From: Candidatus Sulfopaludibacter sp. SbA3
GTDB lineage: Bacteria > Acidobacteriota > Terriglobia > Bryobacterales > Bryobacteraceae
NCBI GenBank assembly: GCA_900290315.1
Contig: OKRF01000106.1
Location: 1,876 to 20,530 of the forward strand
DNA: 18,655 nucleotides
Direction of reading: 5' to 3'
Both the position numbers and the translations under genes were made by a program. Below are positions 15,096 to 18,655 of this stretch, one piece after another (the stretch's first letter is position 1; each line of letters opens with the position of its first letter). The notes below the pieces were generated by a model, which saw only the letters and a program-made list of their open reading frames with translations, was not told where the DNA came from and did not search any database.

Positions 15096-16193
15096 ATGAA
15101 GACAAGAGCGAGCGCCTACCGGCTGGAATATCTCGATTGGGTGCGCGGCATCGCCGCCCTGATCATGCTCCAGGGGCATGTGTTCGATTCCTTCCTGAAG
15201 GCGGATCTGCGCCCTGGCGGAGCGTACCTGTTCTCCCAATTCGTGGGTGGCATGCCGCCGGCCATCTTCCTGTTTCTCACCGGAGTCACACTGGCGTTCC
15301 TGATGGATAGCACGGAACGTAAGGGCATAGGCCCGCTGTTTCGCGTGATCGAGGCATTTCGGCGCTCCGGCTACCTGTTCTTCCTGGCGTTCGCATTCCG
15401 TCTGCAGGCCTTCACCTTCGGGTTCCCCGCCGCCACATGGCAGGATCTGTGCAAGGTGGACGTGCTGAACTGCATGGGATTCTGTATCGCGCTGCTTTCC
15501 GTAATGGCCGTCTTCACCACCCGTGAACGCATCCGGTTCTGCGCCATTCTGGGGCTGGCAATCGCCGCGGCCTCACCGTTGATCTCGCAGATGGATTGGT
15601 CGCGCCTGCCGTGGTTTGTGCGCGCGTACCTGGTTCCCGACTACCGGTATTTCGGCCTGTTCCCGTGGGGCGCGTATCTGGCATTCGGCATGAGCGCGGG
15701 CAGCGTCATCCGCGTGGTGCCGGCTGAAGCCACCGAGCGGATGATGCAGTGGAGCGCCCTGCTGGGAGGCGCGTTGATACTGGTCTGCCAGTATTTCGCC
15801 AGTGCCCCGTTCCAGATCTACGCCAAGTCGGAGTTCTGGCTGAATCATCCGGCGCAGATTTTGACTAAGGTCGGGGTGACTTTGCTGATCCTCCCGGTAG
15901 CGTTCGTGTGGACCCGATATGGCGCGAAGGAAGGCGGCTGGAGCTTTGTGCGGCAGTTCGGTATTACCAGCCTGCTGGTGTACTGGGTGCACATCGAACT
16001 GGTCTACGGACGCTGGTTCTTTTTCCTGAAAGAGCGCCTCACGGTAGCCCAAACTATCCTTGCGGCAGTCATCGTGATTCTGCTCATGCTGGCCCTCTCG
16101 CTAATCAAAACGAATTGGGGAAAAGTGAAGGCTGCGCTGAGCGACATGGGCTGGCGCTTAGGCCCCAAGGCGGACCCTGTGGCGGGGGATTAA
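15096..16193 (+). CDS. DUF1624 / HGSNAT-like multi-span acetyltransferase
   Basis: A 365-residue polytopic protein with about ten predicted hydrophobic helices. The N-terminus RLEYLDWVRGIAALIMLQGH (9-28) is the hallmark of the heparan-alpha-glucosaminide N-acetyltransferase catalytic family (DUF1624), with the conserved Asp14, Arg17 and His28; these proteins are related in layout to acyltransferase 3. The second helix region PAIFLFLTGVTLAFLMD and the late segment GITSLLVYWVHIELVYGRW also fit. The family moves acetyl groups from cytoplasmic acetyl-CoA across the membrane onto sugars, so a cell-envelope glycan is a reasonable target, but the substrate is not shown here. The ribosome-binding site is weak (AGGGCAAGG just before the ATG). 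It follows the LolA-like gene by 24 bases and probably shares its transcript. Confidence 0.8.
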   Translation: MKTRASAYRLEYLDWVRGIAALIMLQGHVFDSFLKADLRPGGAYLFSQFVGGMPPAIFLFLTGVTLAFLMDSTERKGIGPLFRVIEAFRRSGYLFFLAFAFRLQAFTFGFPAATWQDLCKVDVLNCMGFCIALLSVMAVFTTRERIRFCAILGLAIAAASPLISQMDWSRLPWFVRAYLVPDYRYFGLFPWGAYLAFGMSAGSVIRVVPAEATERMMQWSALLGGALILVCQYFASAPFQIYAKSEFWLNHPAQILTKVGVTLLILPVAFVWTRYGAKEGGWSFVRQFGITSLLVYWVHIELVYGRWFFFLKERLTVAQTILAAVIVILLMLALSLIKTNWGKVKAALSDMGWRLGPKADPVAGD

Positions 16194-16207
16194 GACTTTG
16201 CGAGCGG

Positions 16208-16677
16208 TCATTGGCGATTCGCGAGGAATCGGTCGAGAACACTCTGGGTGATGTAAGAGCTGGTCTGGCGCAGCCGGTCCGCCGCACTGCGAAGGTCCAG
16301 TAATCCGTGATCGGCGCCCGCCGACAAAACCCCCAGCGTGCCGGTGTAACGTAGTTGCCGCCGCTCCGCTTCGCGCCGCCCACGGATCTCATCTGATGAT
16401 GATCCGATCGGCTCCCAATTCTTCGGCAAGCAGAATGGCGTCGCGTTCGCCCGCATCGAGGCGGGCCAAATCCCTATCGGGCGCTCCGCGCGGGGTGCGG
16501 GTCTCGCGCCATGCTGGCGCTGGGCGATCCAGGTCCGCACCGCGTCCGGGGCGCGCGGTAGTCTGAGTTCCTCGCACACCGATGTTGGAACCACGACTCG
16601 TAGAGTGCCGGCAGGACTTCAATCTCACCGATCAGAATCAGGTAATTGATCGGGCCGGTGTCGGCCACGACGATCAT
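16208..16677 (-). pseudogene. DUF3368 PIN-domain toxin, module A, frameshifted
   Basis: Reading on the minus strand from the ATG at 16677 gives MIVVADTGPINYLILIGEIEVLPAL, the N-terminus of DUF3368 PIN-type nucleases, with the catalytic Asp6 kept. By comparison with module B the frame is broken three times: one base missing near 16594 (after LYES), one missing near 16518 (after TWIAQ) and one extra near 16394 (after GADRIII). The correct pieces in order are VVPTSVCEELRLPRAPDAVR, RDLARLDAGERDAILLAEEL, DEIRGRREAERRQLRYTGTL and LLDLRSAADRLRQTS, ending at 16208. Intact members are VapC-like RNases paired with a UPF0175 antitoxin. The ATG overlaps the antitoxin stop as ATGA, so the original operon structure is preserved. 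Confidence 0.85.
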
Positions 16678-16989
16678 CCGGCGCGCCGTTCGCCGGGCTG
16701 ATCTCCGCATCGCTCTGCACGTACCTGCGGGGCGATCTGGCGCACCGTTTCAAGATCATGATCGAGATCCTCTCCGGTGTAGTGCAGGAATACGCCGTCT
16801 TCCTTCAAAAAAGCGTGGACTTCCATTCGGGGTTTCGAAGCCGAGCAGTTTCCGGATTTCTGCTTCCGAGAGCCGGTCGCTCCGGTAACCCTCAAGGGCA
16901 ATAGCTTCCAGGGTGGCGCGCGCTGGATCCTGACCCGCGGGCACGAACTGACGGACCAGTTCTTCCGGAATCTCAATCGTGATCGTCAT
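16674..16989 (-). pseudogene. UPF0175 family antitoxin, module A, frameshifted
   Basis: From the ATG at 16989, preceded by GGGAGG, the product begins MTITIEIPEELVRQFVPAGQ and continues through ALEGYRSDRLSEAEIRKLLGFET, the helix-turn-helix-like core of UPF0175 proteins. A run of four G at 16829-16832 (plus strand), where three would keep the frame, shifts translation so that MEVHAFLKEDGVFLHYT is read out of frame and a garbled tail follows to 16756. With one base removed, the chain continues to 16674, with its stop overlapping the toxin start. Module B (17850) keeps this position in frame. A homopolymer indel of this type can be genuine or a sequencing error. Confidence 0.8.
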
Positions 16990-17059
16990 CTTGGCCTCCC
17001 TGCGTTCAGGGTAGCCTGAACCAAGGCAGACCCTGGGGCAGGGACCAGATTCGCACTCG

Positions 17060-17539
17060 TTACAGTTTCAGGACCGGTCCTCGATGAATGCTCCAAGAGT
17101 TTCTGCCTAACGCGGAAATTCGTCCGGCGCGGACGATCCACGGCGTACCGCAGATCCACCAATCCGTGGTCGGCGACCGCTGCCAATACGCCCAACGTGC
17201 CCTCGCAGGGAATGCGTCTCCGCTTTGGCTCCCGCCGGCCGGGAATTTCATCAATGACGATCTGATCGGCCCCCAATTCCTCGGCCAGCAGAATGGCATC
17301 CCGTCCCCAGCACCAAGGCAAGCCAAATCCGCGCCTGGAGATCTGCGCGGTGCGCGAACCTCCAGCCATTCTGGTAGCTTGGCGATCCACGTCCGTACGA
17401 CGTCCGGAGCAAGCGGCCGTTTGAGTTCCTCGCATACCGAAATCGGAACGAGCACCCGTTGGAAGAGTGCCGGCAGGAGTTCAATCTCGCCAATCAGAAT
17501 CAGGTAATGGATCGGGTCGGTGCCGGCAATCAGGATCAT
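17060..17539 (-). pseudogene. DUF3368 PIN-domain toxin, module B, degenerate
   Basis: From the ATG at 17539 the product reads MILIAGTDPIHYLILIGEIELLPALFQRVLVPISVCEEL (39 residues in two parts: MILIAGTDPIHYLILI and GEIELLPALFQRVLVPI onward), clearly DUF3368, but the catalytic Asp of the VADTSP motif has become Gly (AGTDP). One base is missing near 17304, so the conserved DAILLAEELGADQIVIDEI stretch is out of frame. A second missing base is likely near 17075, where a typical C-terminus would have ended at about 17068. Read with only the first repair, translation runs on to 16986 and stops over the module A antitoxin start. The protein is almost certainly not an active nuclease. Confidence 0.8.
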
Positions 17540-17580
17540 CCGGCGCGCCGCTCGCCGGGCAGATTTTCGGGACGCTGCGC

Positions 17581-17850
17581 TCACACCCGCTCTGCAACCT
17601 GACGCGCTACTTCGCAATCCTGTCGCAGATCTTCCAAGGTGTAATTCAGGAACGCACCATGTTCCTTCAAGAGCGCATCCACTTCCATGAGCGTGTCGAA
17701 TCTAAGCAGCTCTCGAACTCCTCCTACCGTAAGCCGGTCGCTCCGGTATCCTTCAAGAGCAATAGGTTCCAGGGCGGCGCGGTTTGGATCCTGACCCTCG
17801 GGCACGAACTGACGGACCAGTTCTTCCGGAATCTCAATCGTGATGGTCAT
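17581..17850 (-). CDS. UPF0175 family antitoxin, module B (intact)
   Basis: An 89-residue protein from the ATG at 17850, preceded by GGAGG with a five-base spacer. It begins MTITIEIPEELVRQFVPEGQ and carries the UPF0175 core ALEGYRSDRLTVGGVRELL, followed by MEVDALLKEHGAFLNYTLED; this is the typical length and order for the family. Such proteins neutralise a PIN-type toxin encoded next door and usually repress the operon. Its partner at 17539 has lost its active-site Asp and its frame, so this antitoxin is effectively an orphan. An upstream frame extension to 18045 lacks family features and overlaps the divergent permease gene. Confidence 0.8.
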   Translation of the reverse strand: MTITIEIPEELVRQFVPEGQDPNRAALEPIALEGYRSDRLTVGGVRELLRFDTLMEVDALLKEHGAFLNYTLEDLRQDCEVARQVAERV

Positions 17851-17910
17851 TCGGCCTCCGTGTGTCCAATGTAGCTTGTCCCGCACGGCGAGATGCGCTA
17901 CCACTAGGGC

Positions 17911-18655
17911 ATGCCCACCACCAGCGACGATATTCGCTATGCGCTGCGCTCTATGCGCCGGAATCCGGGATTCACCGCCGTCGCGATCGCTTCCCTCGCA
18001 CTCGGCATCGGCGTGAACACCGCCATCTTCAGCCTGGTGGATCAACTGTTATTGTGGTCCGTTCCGGCGCGCGATCCCGGCAGCCTGGTGAATCTCGAAG
18101 CGGGCCGCAGCGGGACCTACCCGTTCTACCGCGAGTATCGCGACCGGAACCACGTATTCTCGGGCATGCTCGCCAGTAGTCGTCCCCTGACTGCCGGGGT
18201 ACGGCCGGAGGGTGCGGCGGCGGTGGAAGTCGGCAACGTGTCCTACGTGAGCGGCAGTTACTTCCAGACTCTCGGCGTCGGCTCCGCCGCAGGCCGTGTG
18301 CTGCGAGACTCCGACGACTTGCAACCCGGAGGATCGCCAGTAGTGATCCTGGCCTACGACTATTGGCAGCGCCGGTTCGCTGGTAACCCGGGCGTCATCG
18401 GCCGTAGGTTTTCCGTGAACGGGTATCCGCTGGAAGTCGCCGGCATCGCCGAAAAAGGCTTCGGCGGACTCTTCAACGGCAGCCGGGCCGATGCCTTTAT
18501 TCCGTTGACCATGTACCCCATGACTACGCCCGCGTCTGCCTCCATCTGGAGTACGTCGCGCATGGACTGGCTGAGCACCGTGGGCCGCCTGAAGCCGGGA
18601 GTCTCGTTGCCGAAAGCGCAGGCCGACCTGCGGGTGCTCTGGCCGCAGGTAGTGG
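17911..18655 (+). CDS. Acidobacterial duplicated-orphan-permease (MacB-like), N-terminal part
   Basis: An open frame from the ATG at 17911 runs off the right edge (248 codons visible, no stop). The start DDIRYALRSMRRNPGFTAVA leads straight into membrane helix 1 at about 21-43 (FTAVAIASLALGIGVNTAIF), the signature of ADOP permeases that are abundant in Acidobacteriota. The MacB-type periplasmic core domain follows: YPFYREYRDRNHVFSGM, VSGSYFQTLGVGSAAGRVL, VVILAYDYWQRRF, VIGRRFSVNGYPLEVAGIAEKGFGG and DAFIPLTM. These proteins have two FtsX-like halves and no linked ATPase; their substrate is unknown. The intergenic gap to the divergent antitoxin gene is 60 bases. Only a weak AGGGC precedes the ATG. 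Confidence 0.9.
   Translation, partial: MPTTSDDIRYALRSMRRNPGFTAVAIASLALGIGVNTAIFSLVDQLLLWSVPARDPGSLVNLEAGRSGTYPFYREYRDRNHVFSGMLASSRPLTAGVRPEGAAAVEVGNVSYVSGSYFQTLGVGSAAGRVLRDSDDLQPGGSPVVILAYDYWQRRFAGNPGVIGRRFSVNGYPLEVAGIAEKGFGGLFNGSRADAFIPLTMYPMTTPASASIWSTSRMDWLSTVGRLKPGVSLPKAQADLRVLWPQVV

Noticed and set aside
1..18655. CRISPR array, transposase, tRNA or rRNA gene
   Set aside because: No regularly spaced repeats, no transposase motifs or terminal inverted repeats, and no tRNA or rRNA signature were seen in the window.

Overview
The window looks like a chromosomal segment of an Acidobacteriota bacterium, most likely from the Solibacter/Bryobacterales side. The evidence is moderately high GC, Gram-negative envelope genes (outer-membrane barrels, a LolA-like protein), and the N-terminus of an 'Acidobacterial duplicated orphan permease' type MacB-like protein at the right edge. 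The taxonomy is inferred from gene content only; no rRNA gene or other phylogenetic marker is in view.

Region 1 (1-5288) is the most distinctive part. It holds a three-gene cassette: a secreted porin-like beta-barrel (280-1473), a miniature PstS-like periplasmic binding protein (1498-1923) and a methyl-accepting chemotaxis protein (1937-3367). The genes are tightly spaced and all have good ribosome-binding sites. A second barrel and mini-binding-protein pair follows (3608-5288) without a chemoreceptor. The left edge (1-106) carries a broken remnant of another chemoreceptor related to the intact one, so the locus was probably an array of barrel/binding-protein/receptor units. The two mature binding proteins differ at only 3 of about 118 residues although their genes differ at many synonymous sites; the two barrels have diverged to roughly half identity. 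I infer a ligand-sensing route: barrel lets ligand in, small binding protein captures it, chemoreceptor reports it. The ligand is unknown; phosphate or another oxyanion is suggested only by the PstS resemblance.

Region 2 (5354-9199) has a B12-binding radical SAM gene broken by a perfect 55-bp tandem duplication. It converges on a large minus-strand TMTC-like membrane/TPR protein that carries its own 27-bp in-frame tandem duplication. The two stop codons overlap in four bases.

Region 3 (9200-13352) contains guaB (IMP dehydrogenase) behind a hairpin-rich leader. It converges, with a 16-bp overlap, on a minus-strand operon running GNAT acetyltransferase, sixA phosphohistidine phosphatase, DUF2252 kinase-fold protein.

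Region 4 (13394-16193) is a plus-strand envelope cluster: two small single-span membrane proteins of unknown function, a LolA-like secreted protein and a DUF1624/HGSNAT-like multi-span acetyltransferase.

Region 5 (16208-17850) holds two tandem, decaying UPF0175 / DUF3368 (PIN) toxin-antitoxin modules on the minus strand. Only the outer antitoxin is intact. Region 6 (17911-end) is the start of the acidobacterial permease gene, which runs off the window.

All gene functions are from recognition of motifs and architecture by eye; no database search was possible.
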